Assembly: GCA_021604865.1 (NCBI GenBank)
Contig: BQJU01000050.1
Location: forward strand, 1-52,801
Length of the DNA: 52,801 nt
Origin: Saprospiraceae bacterium
GTDB taxonomy: Bacteria; Bacteroidota; Bacteroidia; Chitinophagales; Saprospiraceae
Direction of reading: 5' to 3'
Part shown: positions 8,787 through 17,514 of the stretch, in pieces
How the letters are laid out: the number at the start of each line of letters is the position of its first letter
How positions within the stretch are numbered: the first letter of the stretch is position 1
Position numbers and translations under genes: made by a program
The notes under the pieces: model-generated
Databases searched by the model: none
Seen by the model: only the letters and a program-made list of their open reading frames with translations
Told to the model about the DNA's origin: nothing

Positions 8787-8882
8787 CTATTCATTCGGTA
8801 ACAAGACCCTCAGATCTTCCAGTTGTTTTTCACTTTGACTGCGAATTAAGGCCTCCAAACATGAACTAAAAAGCCAGGGCAT
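8787..8882 (-). CDS. Possible 31-aa small ORF (uncertain)
   Basis: An ATG-initiated frame in the gap between the DUF3224 and lemA genes encodes a 31-residue peptide beginning MPWLFSSCLEALIR and ending LEDLRVLLPNE. Its composition is protein-like and helical. It could also be the decayed tail of a larger gene, because 14 bases inside it (8850-8863) match the end of the dispersed repeat family. I would not rely on it as a functional gene. Confidence 0.2.
   Translation of the reverse strand: MPWLFSSCLEALIRSQSEKQLEDLRVLLPNE
8850..8870 (-). repeat. Solo end of the dispersed repeat family
   Basis: GGCCTCCAAACATG here is identical over 14 bases to 23380-23393 and, with one difference, to the right edge at 17839. 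Similarity then weakens (AACTAA against CTCTAA). No matching left end is visible nearby, so it would be a solo end or a truncated copy. Confidence 0.4.
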
Positions 8883-8898
8883 TGACAAAACAACACAC

Positions 8899-9294
8899 TC
8901 ACTCCCCCAACGCAAATTCAAAATCATAAATATGTTGGCCATCTTTCATATTGATAGTCATCTTTCCAGTCAATCCAACCAATTCACCGGTTCCCGAATC
9001 AGGCACGACTTCGAGGATCAGGCGATTCGCTCCCCGATTCATCACGCCAAAATGTTGTAAAACAAAACTGCCAGTTTTTCCGGAGAGGGTGCCACTGACC
9101 TGCTCTATGGCCACGTAGCCAGCCGATCCTTTGGTGGCGGTCATCGCAGTCAGCATTTCTCCCTGGCTGGTGGCTGATAGCGGTCCCGAGAAAGTCTTGT
9201 CGATTGACATGCGCCCCAGTTGAATGCCATTATTGCTCTGCGCGTAGGGACTAATTGGTTTCAGTTGTACTTCGAATGTACCTGAGATTTTCAT
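8899..9294 (-). CDS. DUF3224 domain-containing protein
   Basis: This 131-aa protein fills the whole DUF3224 domain, a small beta-barrel fold. It starts MKISGTFEVQLKPI, continues with MSIDKTFSGPLSATSQGEML, YVAIEQVSGTLSGKTGSFVL and NRLILEVVPDSGTGELVGLTG, and ends at the expected C-terminus. These proteins are related to the allene-oxide-cyclase-like fold and are often annotated as uncharacterised. No signal peptide is present, so it is probably cytoplasmic. It stands alone on the minus strand. Confidence 0.85.
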   Translation of the reverse strand: MKISGTFEVQLKPISPYAQSNNGIQLGRMSIDKTFSGPLSATSQGEMLTAMTATKGSAGYVAIEQVSGTLSGKTGSFVLQHFGVMNRGANRLILEVVPDSGTGELVGLTGKMTINMKDGQHIYDFEFALGE

Positions 9295-9522
9295 ATTTAA
9301 TAAGGTTTGGTAATTTATAATTTTGGGAGATATACCTCCATGCTACTCCAACCACATACTCTTATATCCAAATATACGATAACCTTATCTTATCAGAGTT
9401 GTTTCGCAGGGAAGTCATCGTTTTTCTACCGTCCTCCCCTACGTAACAACTCTATTTTACTATTACAGGTCATTCACATTTTAAAATTTTCACTACCTTG
9501 ACAAAATCAATAAACGAACGTA

Positions 9523-10263
9523 ATGAAAACCTTACGTACTATAATAATAGAGGACGAGCCTTCCGGTATGGAAAATATGCGCTTGAAGCTTCAGCAAAAT
9601 TGCCCGGAAATAGAGATTGTCGCCGAATGTCTAAATGGTGAAGATGCCATCCGCCAAATCCGGCGGCACTTGCCAGAGCTGATTTTTCTGGATATCATGT
9701 TAGGCGATATGACTGGTTTTGATGTATTAAAAGCCATCCGAAATCCAACTTTTGAGGTGATCTTTACCACCAGTTTTGATGAATATGCCATTCAGGCCAT
9801 CAAATCCAATGCACTGGATTATCTGCTAAAACCTATTGACATCGATGAACTAATCGAGGCTGTATCGAAAATGCAGCTCAAATTGATGGAGAAAAGTACG
9901 ACACAAACACCCGTGGCGCCACGCCCCACCAAGATTGGATTTCCCATTTCTACCGGACAGCAGTTTATTGATCCTCAATCTATTATCTATATTTCTGCTG
10001 AAGACAATGTAGCCGTATTACATTTGCCAGCCCGAGAAAAGATCAAATTGACCAAATCATTAGGTTGGGTTGAAGAACTGTTGGAAGGCCATGGGTTTTG
10101 CCGCGTTCACCATTCCTATGTGATCAATTTCAACCACATGAGCGAATATGTTCGCCAGGACGGGGGCTATCTCATCATGAGCGATAAAAAACTCATCAGC
10201 GTTGCCCGCCGCAAAAAAGATGATTTCCTCTCCAAAATGGAAGCATGGGAGGGTAGTAAATAA
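9523..10263 (+). CDS. LytTR family response regulator
   Basis: The 246-aa protein combines a receiver domain (acidic residues IIEDEP at 8-12, phosphoacceptor D57 in LIFLDIMLGD, switch threonines FTTSFDEYA, lysine in LLKPIDIDEL) with a C-terminal LytTR DNA-binding domain (about 135-240, including FCRVHHSYVINFNHM). Such regulators usually sit beside a 7TMR or His_kinase sensor, but no cognate kinase adjoins this one, so its partner must lie elsewhere. The gene has its own 228-bp upstream region. Confidence 0.92.
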   Translation: MKTLRTIIIEDEPSGMENMRLKLQQNCPEIEIVAECLNGEDAIRQIRRHLPELIFLDIMLGDMTGFDVLKAIRNPTFEVIFTTSFDEYAIQAIKSNALDYLLKPIDIDELIEAVSKMQLKLMEKSTTQTPVAPRPTKIGFPISTGQQFIDPQSIIYISAEDNVAVLHLPAREKIKLTKSLGWVEELLEGHGFCRVHHSYVINFNHMSEYVRQDGGYLIMSDKKLISVARRKKDDFLSKMEAWEGSK

Positions 10264-10358
10264 CCTATGAATTTACTACTGGAGAAATGGATGATGAACT
10301 ACGTACACCAATCCACTTCTCTATTGCCGGTAATATAGGCCACATCATTTACCTCGAT

Positions 10359-10374
10359 GCGTTAAAAATAACGC
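10359..10374. terminator. Hairpin downstream of the LytTR regulator
   Basis: A perfect inverted repeat, GCGTTA-AAAA-TAACGC, lies about 95 bp after the response regulator stop. There is no strong T-run directly after it, so terminator function is uncertain. Confidence 0.3.
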
Positions 10375-10413
10375 TTAAGCAGTAAGAGCATCTAAAAAAA
10401 ACACCCTTATTAT

Positions 10414-10928
10414 TTATTGAGCTTCCTCCTTTTTCCTATTGGAGGAAGCTATAACAACAACATGGGTATTGAGGGTGGCGCGATTTGTTGATTCCGTATT
10501 TATTTCTCCACCTAACATGGCCAGAGCCTGATAAATCGCGGCTTCTCCCATGGCTTCAGCCGGATGGTGAACCGTTGAAAGTGGTGGAATATAGCCCAAT
10601 CGCCTGTCTTCATAAATGCTTTGGTGTCGGGCACCACCAAAATGAGCGATTCGTTTGCAGCCCTGCCGAATAAGGTGTTCGGTAGCCTCAAATCCAGCAT
10701 TAAAATTGTTGATATGTACTTTTTGGATACCAGGAATTGGAGGAATTCTATCGACAAAAACAACAGGGATTCCCTTGTCGGTAAATAGATCGAAGTGACT
10801 ATATTCAGTAGTCTCCATGGCAAGTGAAACAATGAGTGCTGAAATTCGATCTCCATATCAGTGCAATCATTTGATTGTGAAATAATTGCCAGATCGTATA
10901 TCGTGACACCTTTTTTCTTTTCTTGCAT
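10414..10928 (-). pseudogene. LacI-family regulator pseudogene with multiple internal deletions
   Basis: Recognisable pieces of a LacI/GalR regulator occur in the right order but in two frames and with large parts missing. The start (MQEKKKGVTIYDLA) is the first part of the helix-turn-helix. It runs directly into IISQSND, which in intact proteins lies about 90 residues later. After a frame change comes ALIVSLAMETT...GIPVVFVDRIP...HLIRQGCKRIAHFGG. A third junction joins EDRRLGY to PPLSTVHHPAEAMG, skipping the central core. Most of the DNA-binding domain is gone, so it cannot act as a repressor. A perfect 10-bp inverted repeat (10420-10429 with 10441-10450) sits at the 3' end of the remnant. 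Confidence 0.8.
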
Positions 10929-11119
10929 TATGTAGCGAGGAGCCTGAAGATAGGGCAAAACAAGCCTATAGTGAATTTGTACCTCTCGATATCTGACTAC
11001 TCTGTCACGACTATTAAAAAATTTATTACCTTAATCCGGGATTACTTGAAATCCATCAAAGAAGCATTAAACCACTCCTACAAACCTGATTTTTTAGAGT
11101 TTGTTTACAAAATAACAGC

Positions 11120-12418
11120 ATGAAATACCTCATTCCCATTTTTTGCATTTTCCTATTTGCAAACTGTAAAAATGAATCTCAACATGTAGTCACTTCAGAC
11201 ATTGATCTGTTCTGGAAAGCTTACGACCAGATTATTACTACCGAGGATAGTACTGAACAACTTAAACAGCTTAAAGAACTATATCTGGACCAGGGATCAC
11301 CCGGACTGAACGGCATTATCAGGGCCAGGAATTATACACCACAGGAATATCTGGGGGCTATCAATGATTACCCCTTGTTTTGGGCCTCCGTACGGGAGAA
11401 TACCTACCAGGCAAAAACATTAAGCAGGAAATTGGAAGTTGGTGTTCATAAATTGAAACAATTATACCCTGACTTAAAACCCGCCAAGATTTACTTCACC
11501 ATAGGAGCCCTCAGGACCAATGGAACGGTAATCGATAGCATGTTGCTGATCGGTAGTGAACTGGCGATGGGCGATGAAAATACAGTCACTACAGAATTTC
11601 CCGAAAGACTGGGTCACCTACCTTCTTTTTTTAAAAATAATCCAATCAAGAGTGTCGTGGCTTTAAATATCCACGAATATATCCATACCCAACAAAATGC
11701 AGTCGGGGGCTACGATTTGTTATCCCAGAGTGTCTTTGAAGGTGTAGCCGAATTTGTGCCCGTAATTGCATTGGGAGAGGCATCCACCACCCCTGCCATC
11801 AATTATGGAAAGGCGAATGAGAATAAGGTAAAAGAGAGCTTTTCAAAGGAACTATTTTCTCCATGGATTTATAACTGGATTTGGAATAGCCTCGACAACG
11901 AATTTGGCGTTCGGGATTTAGGTTATTACGTAGGTTATGCCATGGCGGAAAAATATTATGAACAAGCCACAGATAAAAAACAGGCCATCAAGGATTTGAT
12001 TGAACTAGATTATCAGGATCAGGAAGCTATAGAAGCTTTTGTAGACAAAACGCACTATTTTGACAAATCTATCGAAGTTTTAAAACGAGAATTTGAGGAT
12101 AGTCGGCCAACAGTTGTTAATATTGTAGAATTTGAAAATGGCAGCCAGCAGGTCAACCCCAACCTCGAACAATTAACGATAGAATTCTCGACACCCATGG
12201 ACCAAAATTATCGTTCTACAGATTTTGGTGAACTGGGGAAAGATCATTGCCCTGAGATTAAAACCATAAAATTTAATGATGAGGGAACAAAGGCCACCTA
12301 TTTCATCAATTTAGAACCAAATAAACATTACCAAATGCTGGTAGACTATGGTTATAGAACCTTAAATGCCATTCCATTAAAACCTTTTTTGATAGAATTT
12401 AGTACGACTAAATATTGA
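11120..12418 (+). CDS. Lipoprotein with HExxH metalloprotease-like domain and Ig-like C-terminus
   Basis: This 432-aa protein starts with a lipoprotein signal peptide (lipobox LFANC, Cys16). The central domain contains HEYIH at residues 185-189, a zinc HExxH motif, followed by VFEGVAEFVP, whose glutamate could be the third ligand. The pattern resembles DUF2268-like predicted zinc proteases. The last 100 residues look like a beta-rich Big_5/SbsA-type Ig-like domain (VNPNLEQLTIEFSTPMD). It is expected to be anchored in the outer membrane. The substrate is unknown. Its 3' end overlaps the convergent epimerase gene by 42 bp. Confidence 0.7.
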   Translation: MKYLIPIFCIFLFANCKNESQHVVTSDIDLFWKAYDQIITTEDSTEQLKQLKELYLDQGSPGLNGIIRARNYTPQEYLGAINDYPLFWASVRENTYQAKTLSRKLEVGVHKLKQLYPDLKPAKIYFTIGALRTNGTVIDSMLLIGSELAMGDENTVTTEFPERLGHLPSFFKNNPIKSVVALNIHEYIHTQQNAVGGYDLLSQSVFEGVAEFVPVIALGEASTTPAINYGKANENKVKESFSKELFSPWIYNWIWNSLDNEFGVRDLGYYVGYAMAEKYYEQATDKKQAIKDLIELDYQDQEAIEAFVDKTHYFDKSIEVLKREFEDSRPTVVNIVEFENGSQQVNPNLEQLTIEFSTPMDQNYRSTDFGELGKDHCPEIKTIKFNDEGTKATYFINLEPNKHYQMLVDYGYRTLNAIPLKPFLIEFSTTKY

Positions 12419-13534
12419 TAAAACCTGTGCCTGAATTATGAAATTACCATACAACTCTAAATACCCAGCTTCAGAGCATGTTTGCAACTGCTTTCCGGTA
12501 ATTTGAGCATCGCGGTCAATCATTAAGGGAGTTTTACATATATCCTTTTCCAACAGGTAGGTGCCCAGGCCGCCTTCCATTGATTTTAACGCCCCCGCCA
12601 CTGAGGCGAGGACCATGCCTGCTGCCGTCAAGATACTTGTCTCGCCGAAATGAGCACCGAGTCGACAGTTAATGCCATGCTGCTGGGCTAGTTCATAAAT
12701 GCGTAGTGTATTCAGGATGCCGCCATTTTTAGAAATCTTTAGGTTGAAACAATTACAGGCATTTTCTTTAATCAAATGGAGCGCACTTGAAAAGTCGGTT
12801 AAAGACTCATCGGCCATGATTTCTATCTTTTCACCAAAATTTGCTGTGAGTTGCTTCATTTCCCAATCCTTAGCCGGAGGAAAAGGCTGCTCAATACAGG
12901 TGACCTTTTGTGCGATCAGTTGGGTCGTTTGTTGCATGCTTTCAGCAAAATTCCAGGAACAGTTGGCATCCACCCGAATGGGTATATCGGGGCCATAAAT
13001 TTCTCGAATTTGCTCAAGGCGGAAAATATTCTTTTCCATATCAGGGCCAACTTTCATCTTGATTTCTTCAAACCTGAATTGAGTAAGCAATGGTCTTAGT
13101 TTTTCAATATCTCCAAAGGGAATGACCCCAGTGTACCGGTAGGCCCCACGGATATTGCCCTTAAGGGCTTCAACCAGATTTGTGCCGGTTTCGCGGGCCC
13201 AGGCATCAAGCAGTGCAGTTTCCAGGGCACAAATAGCCGCCATACCGATGCGCTGTGGCAATTGCTGGCAAACGTATTCGCGGATATCCTGCAAAGCCGT
13301 AAAACTACGTCGGTAAAGCTCTCCCTCTATAGATTTAAGATTTTTGTGCACACTTTCAGGGCTTTCACCTGTCACATAAGTCCGTGGACAAGATTCACCA
13401 TAACTTACCGTACCGGCCTTCGTCTCTAGCTTAAGTATAACAGCACTAGAGGTTTTGGTTGTATTGTTTGCCTGAGCAAATTGAATGCGCATCGGGACTT
13501 GGAGATGGTGGAGGGAGATCTTTTTGATAATCAT
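12377..13534 (-). CDS. Enolase-superfamily dipeptide epimerase-like protein
   Basis: The 385-aa protein belongs to the mandelate racemase/muconate lactonizing group of the enolase superfamily, closest in pattern to L-Ala-D/L-Glu epimerases. The catalytic set is complete: KxK (K159, K161 in IKMKVG), metal ligands D189 (VDANCSW), E215 (IEQPFPP) and D242 (ADESL), and the second catalytic lysine K266 (FNLKISKNGG). I chose the ATG at 13534 because it begins the family-like MIIKKISLHHLQVPM. Longer in-frame extension overlaps the next gene. Such enzymes usually act in murein peptide recycling; other N-acyl amino acid or dipeptide substrates are possible. Confidence 0.82.
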   Translation of the reverse strand: MIIKKISLHHLQVPMRIQFAQANNTTKTSSAVILKLETKAGTVSYGESCPRTYVTGESPESVHKNLKSIEGELYRRSFTALQDIREYVCQQLPQRIGMAAICALETALLDAWARETGTNLVEALKGNIRGAYRYTGVIPFGDIEKLRPLLTQFRFEEIKMKVGPDMEKNIFRLEQIREIYGPDIPIRVDANCSWNFAESMQQTTQLIAQKVTCIEQPFPPAKDWEMKQLTANFGEKIEIMADESLTDFSSALHLIKENACNCFNLKISKNGGILNTLRIYELAQQHGINCRLGAHFGETSILTAAGMVLASVAGALKSMEGGLGTYLLEKDICKTPLMIDRDAQITGKQLQTCSEAGYLELYGNFIIQAQVLSIFSRTKFYQKRF

Positions 13535-13610
13535 GGATCTTAAATTTTTCAGGGTTGGGAAATGGCGATGTGATGAGATTTTTCCGGATTCATTCATCTG
13601 CAAATCCCAT

Positions 13611-14366
13611 CTAATTTGCCTGCATAGCCCATTCCACACATTCCCTTTTCTTCTTGCGGAAGAAGATTTTTTTCAAACACTTGAAAACCACTTTGAGGTA
13701 GTTTTTTCCATGCATCGGTGTCAGGGTGATTAGTCCATGACCGAGGGTATATTTGGGGTTGATTGCCAGATAGAACAGCACATCCAGGTCACGTTCTGTC
13801 ATTGGATCAATCAAGGTCGTGGGGTCATTGACAAAAATCTTATCTTTTTTTACGGTTCCCGTTTCCGGACAAAATGTTTCACCATAATACTCTTCTCCCA
13901 CAAAGTTGATTAATTGCTGAATATAATCAGGCGTAATAGTGCGGTATGAAGGGTAATATTCGGTCACCGTTTTGGCAAAAGCCAGATAGGGTTTATAGGT
14001 CAAAGCATCGGCCCAAACAAAGACGCGTCCCAGCACTATATCTTTCCAATATTGTAGGCACAATTTTGTTGCAGTACGATGAATCAGGGAATTGCCTCTA
14101 TATTCCTGTCCAATGATAGTCTGCCCGAAATAGATCAGCAAACATTGGCGATTATCCACTTCAGTACGGTTTATCCGTAATCCGGTAAATCCGGCGATAC
14201 GGCCATCAACAGTATAAAATGAAAAATAGTTATTGAGGCTGATGCGTTGCATAAAGGACTCGCGACTATAGTGATAATATTTGCGGTACAGCTTCCACAT
14301 TTCTTCCCTGGTAGCTTCTGTTAGTTCAGTAGAGGTAATGGTGACCTGGATGCGGGGCTTTTTCAT
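13611..14366 (-). CDS. Conserved hypothetical protein, possible GNAT-like fold
   Basis: I do not firmly recognise this 251-aa protein. It has no signal peptide or membrane segment. The first half (EEMWKLYRKYY, YFSFYTVDGRIAGFTGLR, TIIGQEYRGNSLIHRTATKL) follows the beta-alpha order of a GNAT acetyltransferase, with the QEYRGN stretch in the position of the acetyl-CoA loop. The second half is basic and ends in a KKIFFRKKKR patch. I chose the ATG at 14366 over an upstream TTG. It lies 76 bp upstream of the epimerase-like gene on the same strand and may be cotranscribed with it. Confidence 0.6.
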   Translation of the reverse strand: MKKPRIQVTITSTELTEATREEMWKLYRKYYHYSRESFMQRISLNNYFSFYTVDGRIAGFTGLRINRTEVDNRQCLLIYFGQTIIGQEYRGNSLIHRTATKLCLQYWKDIVLGRVFVWADALTYKPYLAFAKTVTEYYPSYRTITPDYIQQLINFVGEEYYGETFCPETGTVKKDKIFVNDPTTLIDPMTERDLDVLFYLAINPKYTLGHGLITLTPMHGKNYLKVVFKCLKKIFFRKKKRECVEWAMQAN

Positions 14367-14541
14367 CTTCAAATGATTGTTTTGTTGGGTCAAAATTAGG
14401 CGGAAGATCAGGCGGAATGAATAGGCTCGTGGCAGGTGGACAAGTATGTGTTGTATTGGGTGGAGAATGGGACGTAAGTGGTTTTGTTAGGGTGTGCCGG
14501 TTGATAAAAATCCTTATATTACATTAAAAACCACCCTCATT

Positions 14542-14640
14542 ATGAGTAATAAATCCTTTTTCCGGCAGATCATTGATGCAATTTTGGACTTGTTTAAGTT
14601 TTTTTTGAAGCGAAAGGATGGGGATGAGAAAAAAGGATAG
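14542..14640 (+). CDS. Possible 32-aa cationic/amphipathic small protein
   Basis: An ATG-initiated frame encodes MSNKSFFRQIIDAILDL followed by FKFFLKRKDGDEKKG and a stop. The first two thirds would form an amphipathic or hydrophobic helix, and the tail is charged. It lies 38 bp upstream of a secreted protein gene in the same direction. The start is clear, but I cannot tell whether it is translated; no homologue comes to mind. Confidence 0.35.
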   Translation: MSNKSFFRQIIDAILDLFKFFLKRKDGDEKKG

Positions 14641-14678
14641 CATCTTCCTACCCAATATAATCTATACAATTGCCGAGT

Positions 14679-16256
14679 ATGAAATACACCATCGCTTTCC
14701 TCCTCCTCGTATGGTCATTGACGCTCCAAGCCCAAACCACGGCACTCGATACCCTCCACTTTACCTGGGATTCCAATAACCGTCCAGCACCAACAAAAAT
14801 GGAAGCCCTGGTCACCATCCGGGTACTCGACTACCACGAAAGACCGGTAAGGGGCATCGTCCTATGGGCCGTAGAAACGAACAATCAACAGGTATATCAA
14901 AGTGCCACCGGGGATGATGGTAAGGCACGTTTTTTATTGCCGAAAGGCCAGCCTTTTCAACTCAATGCAGAAGGGGTGGATAAGTTAAAGACCTTTCGGA
15001 CGGTTAATGATAAGTTTGTGAGAACCGTGTATGTTGTGCATATTCCTCAGCAAGACTTTACTGAAGAGACACGGGGCGATACCATCTGGCAGCGTGTATC
15101 TCCTGCCCAGACACCGACTTTGGATCGGGTAAAAGTGTTGTTTACTGCCGTTGATCTCGACAAAAAACCGCTCGAAGGGGAGGCGGTCTTTTTTACTGGC
15201 CGTAAAACCGGTAATATATATGCCGTTCGCACCAATTCGCTGGGCAGAGCACATTTTATGCTTCCGGAAGGGGATACTTTTTGTATTGGACTCGCCTTTG
15301 AAAACAATATCGAGTGCCTCAATCTACCTGTCTCGGACAGGGCCGGTACGTTGCGGCTGACTTTGACGACCATTGGCACTAAGGCATTTCTGAAACGAAA
15401 GGCAGAGCGGGAACGACAACTGGCCATCCGGGATTCTATTTTTCAGGCACAACGACTACAGGACTCGATTACTCAAGCAGAGCGATTAGCCAAACTTTCT
15501 AAAGAAGACTTCCTATATCAATTGGAATTGGGCCGATCCCTTGAAGAAGTGCAAAAAAATGTCGAACAACAAGCAGCTGCAGAAAAGGATTCTCTTGCAC
15601 TTGACGAACATTATTTTGAAAAAAGCGGCAAAGACGTAGAGGCTGTACTCTACCGGATGCGCCAGGAATGGAAGAACAAAGTCATCGTCACTGATATCAC
15701 CTGTAGCATGGATCCGTTTATGGATCAAATCCTTATATGGCACGCGCTGCAACTGACCCAAAACGAAAATAACCGCTACCTCTTTTTTAACGACGGTGAT
15801 GGAAAGCCTTTCGAAGAAAAAATCACTGGTCAGACGGGAGGCATCCATTTTATTGAAACAAAAAAAATGCAGGAACTCCTCACCTCAATGGCGGAATCAA
15901 AATCGTATGGTTGTAGCGGTGATGGGCCGGAGAATGACCTGGAGGCACTCCTTGAAGGAGTCAAAAAAATGAGTGGCGTTGATGAACTAATCCTGGTGGC
16001 CGATAACTATAGCGATGTGAGGGATATTGAACTGCTGGAAAAACTGGAGATACCGGTACGCATTATCCTGGCAGGCATACGCTGGGGCGTAAATGAACAA
16101 TACCTCGAAATTGCTTTCAAAACAGGCGGTTCCGTGCACACCATCGAACAGGATATTGATGATTTGGCAAAATTGGCAGATGGAGAAACGATTGAAATTG
16201 GCGCGCACTTATACCGGGTAAACCGGGGGAAATTTATCAAGGTTTCTAAGATGTAA
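14679..16256 (+). CDS. Secreted protein with carboxypeptidase-like repeats and C-terminal VWA-like domain
   Basis: The 525-aa protein has a signal peptide (MKYTIAFLLLVWSLTLQAQ). Two related beta-rich domains follow (each VRVLDYHERPVRG.../VLFTAVDLDKKPLEG... with AxFxLPxG motifs), like CarboxypepD_reg or Ig-like modules. A charged helical linker covers about residues 235-310. From about residue 330 a VWA-like domain appears, with a MIDAS-like DITCSMDPFMDQ and later ELILVADNYSDVRDIELL. I chose the ATG at 14679, which begins the signal peptide. Export and possible metal-dependent protein binding are inferred; no specific function is evident. Confidence 0.65.
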   Translation: MKYTIAFLLLVWSLTLQAQTTALDTLHFTWDSNNRPAPTKMEALVTIRVLDYHERPVRGIVLWAVETNNQQVYQSATGDDGKARFLLPKGQPFQLNAEGVDKLKTFRTVNDKFVRTVYVVHIPQQDFTEETRGDTIWQRVSPAQTPTLDRVKVLFTAVDLDKKPLEGEAVFFTGRKTGNIYAVRTNSLGRAHFMLPEGDTFCIGLAFENNIECLNLPVSDRAGTLRLTLTTIGTKAFLKRKAERERQLAIRDSIFQAQRLQDSITQAERLAKLSKEDFLYQLELGRSLEEVQKNVEQQAAAEKDSLALDEHYFEKSGKDVEAVLYRMRQEWKNKVIVTDITCSMDPFMDQILIWHALQLTQNENNRYLFFNDGDGKPFEEKITGQTGGIHFIETKKMQELLTSMAESKSYGCSGDGPENDLEALLEGVKKMSGVDELILVADNYSDVRDIELLEKLEIPVRIILAGIRWGVNEQYLEIAFKTGGSVHTIEQDIDDLAKLADGETIEIGAHLYRVNRGKFIKVSKM

Positions 16257-16407
16257 AGGGTTTTGAAGAAAAGGTGTTGGCCGCATTGAAAAGAATGAAA
16301 TTATACTGCATTTTTAATGACGGACTTTTCTGTCAATCAGTGAACAATACTGTCTGATGGGCTTACTCTTTACCGGCAATAAAAAGCAAACATGAGTCAT
16401 CTCAAAT

Positions 16408-17457
16408 TTATTGATCAACGGCTATTCTCCTGGGAACAAATCCCTTATCCAATTCCTTATAAAAGCTATCCAGGTATTTTTTGATATCCTTTTTAGCCTT
16501 TTTATTAATAAATTCGAACTGTTCAATGGTATCGTAAAGTTCTTCGCGTTTTTTCTTAAAATGCGCGATTGTTTCTGACCATTCGGCTTCCGGCCAATTG
16601 GCGCCAAGATAAAAGCGTTCTCGCACATTCTTTTGTTTAAAGTCCGCGTTGGGAATGGCGTATGCGGCATTGACCAGGCCGGAAAAGTCGAAATCGTACG
16701 GCACAACCATTTTTGGGGCCGCCTCTTCCTTGGGCGTCAGGATTTTCAGGTTTCGGTTCATTATAATGGACCAGTCGGCATTGCCGATCATGTATTGAAA
16801 AAGATCGTGGATTTGCAGGTTGGACCGATCAAATTCAGCATGGGTCAATCCAAAACATTCCTTACATTCCTTCGCATTTAACCGGTCAGCCAAAGACTTC
16901 ACATCTTCAATAAACACCCCATAGGTGATCATTTCATCACCGGAGCCGGTATCGCGGTAGGTAATTTGCAGCAGCTGCGTTTCGAATTTTACATCCGTTA
17001 GTTGACCATACAATTGATAGATCAAATATTCCCGAAAAAGATATTCTTTGGCTTTTTTATTTTCTTCACAATGGGTCACCAACTTAACCGTATTGTTTTT
17101 CCCGAAGCCTAATTCTTTTACCTTTTTCTTAGGCATTTTCACCTTCAATGGTGGAAACTCGCAGGTCATTCTTCGAAAGCGGCCCCGAACCCTGACCTTT
17201 ATATCCCATTTCACCACTTCACCATTTGGGGTCTTAAAAGAAAGCCGTGCAGGAAAATACGTATTGGTCTTTTTATTTTGAAGTAGCGTATTAAGATCCA
17301 GTTCTATTACCACATACCATAATTCGGTGCTGGGCTCTGGATCGGGATCAGACAAATGCAAGCTGGCCGAAAAAAATTCTGGCGGGAAGATAGGCGCTGA
17401 GGTCAGCGTTAGGGAGAAGAACAACAACGCTATTAAAGAACAAAAACAGGTTTTCAT
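16408..17457 (-). CDS. Secreted protein of unknown function, distantly CotH-like
   Basis: This 349-aa protein begins with a signal peptide (MKTCFCSLIALLFFSLTLTSAP). Its body contains KVRVRGRFRRMTCEFPPLKV, KAKEYLFREYLIYQLYGQLT, DVKFETQLLQITYRD and MVVPYDFDFSGLVN. The order of an RGR..R...fPPL strand, a YLFREYLIY helix and a late acidic PYDFDF motif recalls CotH-type atypical kinases, but the match is weak. The ATG at 17457 is preferred because it starts the signal sequence. It is monocistronic, with the repeat element immediately upstream. Confidence 0.55.
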   Translation of the reverse strand: MKTCFCSLIALLFFSLTLTSAPIFPPEFFSASLHLSDPDPEPSTELWYVVIELDLNTLLQNKKTNTYFPARLSFKTPNGEVVKWDIKVRVRGRFRRMTCEFPPLKVKMPKKKVKELGFGKNNTVKLVTHCEENKKAKEYLFREYLIYQLYGQLTDVKFETQLLQITYRDTGSGDEMITYGVFIEDVKSLADRLNAKECKECFGLTHAEFDRSNLQIHDLFQYMIGNADWSIIMNRNLKILTPKEEAAPKMVVPYDFDFSGLVNAAYAIPNADFKQKNVRERFYLGANWPEAEWSETIAHFKKKREELYDTIEQFEFINKKAKKDIKKYLDSFYKELDKGFVPRRIAVDQ

Positions 17458-17514
17458 GATTTTGGGTTTAGGTGGGTTTAGCATATTTTTGTATTAAATT
17501 ACAAAGCTAGCACT

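Noticed and set aside
10923-11123. Plus-strand 66-aa frame before the metalloprotease lipoprotein
   Set aside because: It overlaps the LacI pseudogene and the next start, with no conserved pattern; probably a chance frame in AT-rich intergenic DNA.
12474-12493. Sequence CTTCAGAGCATGTTTGCAAC resembling the repeat at 18076-18095
   Set aside because: It lies within the coding region of the epimerase, no partner arm is present and a single near-match of this length can occur by chance.
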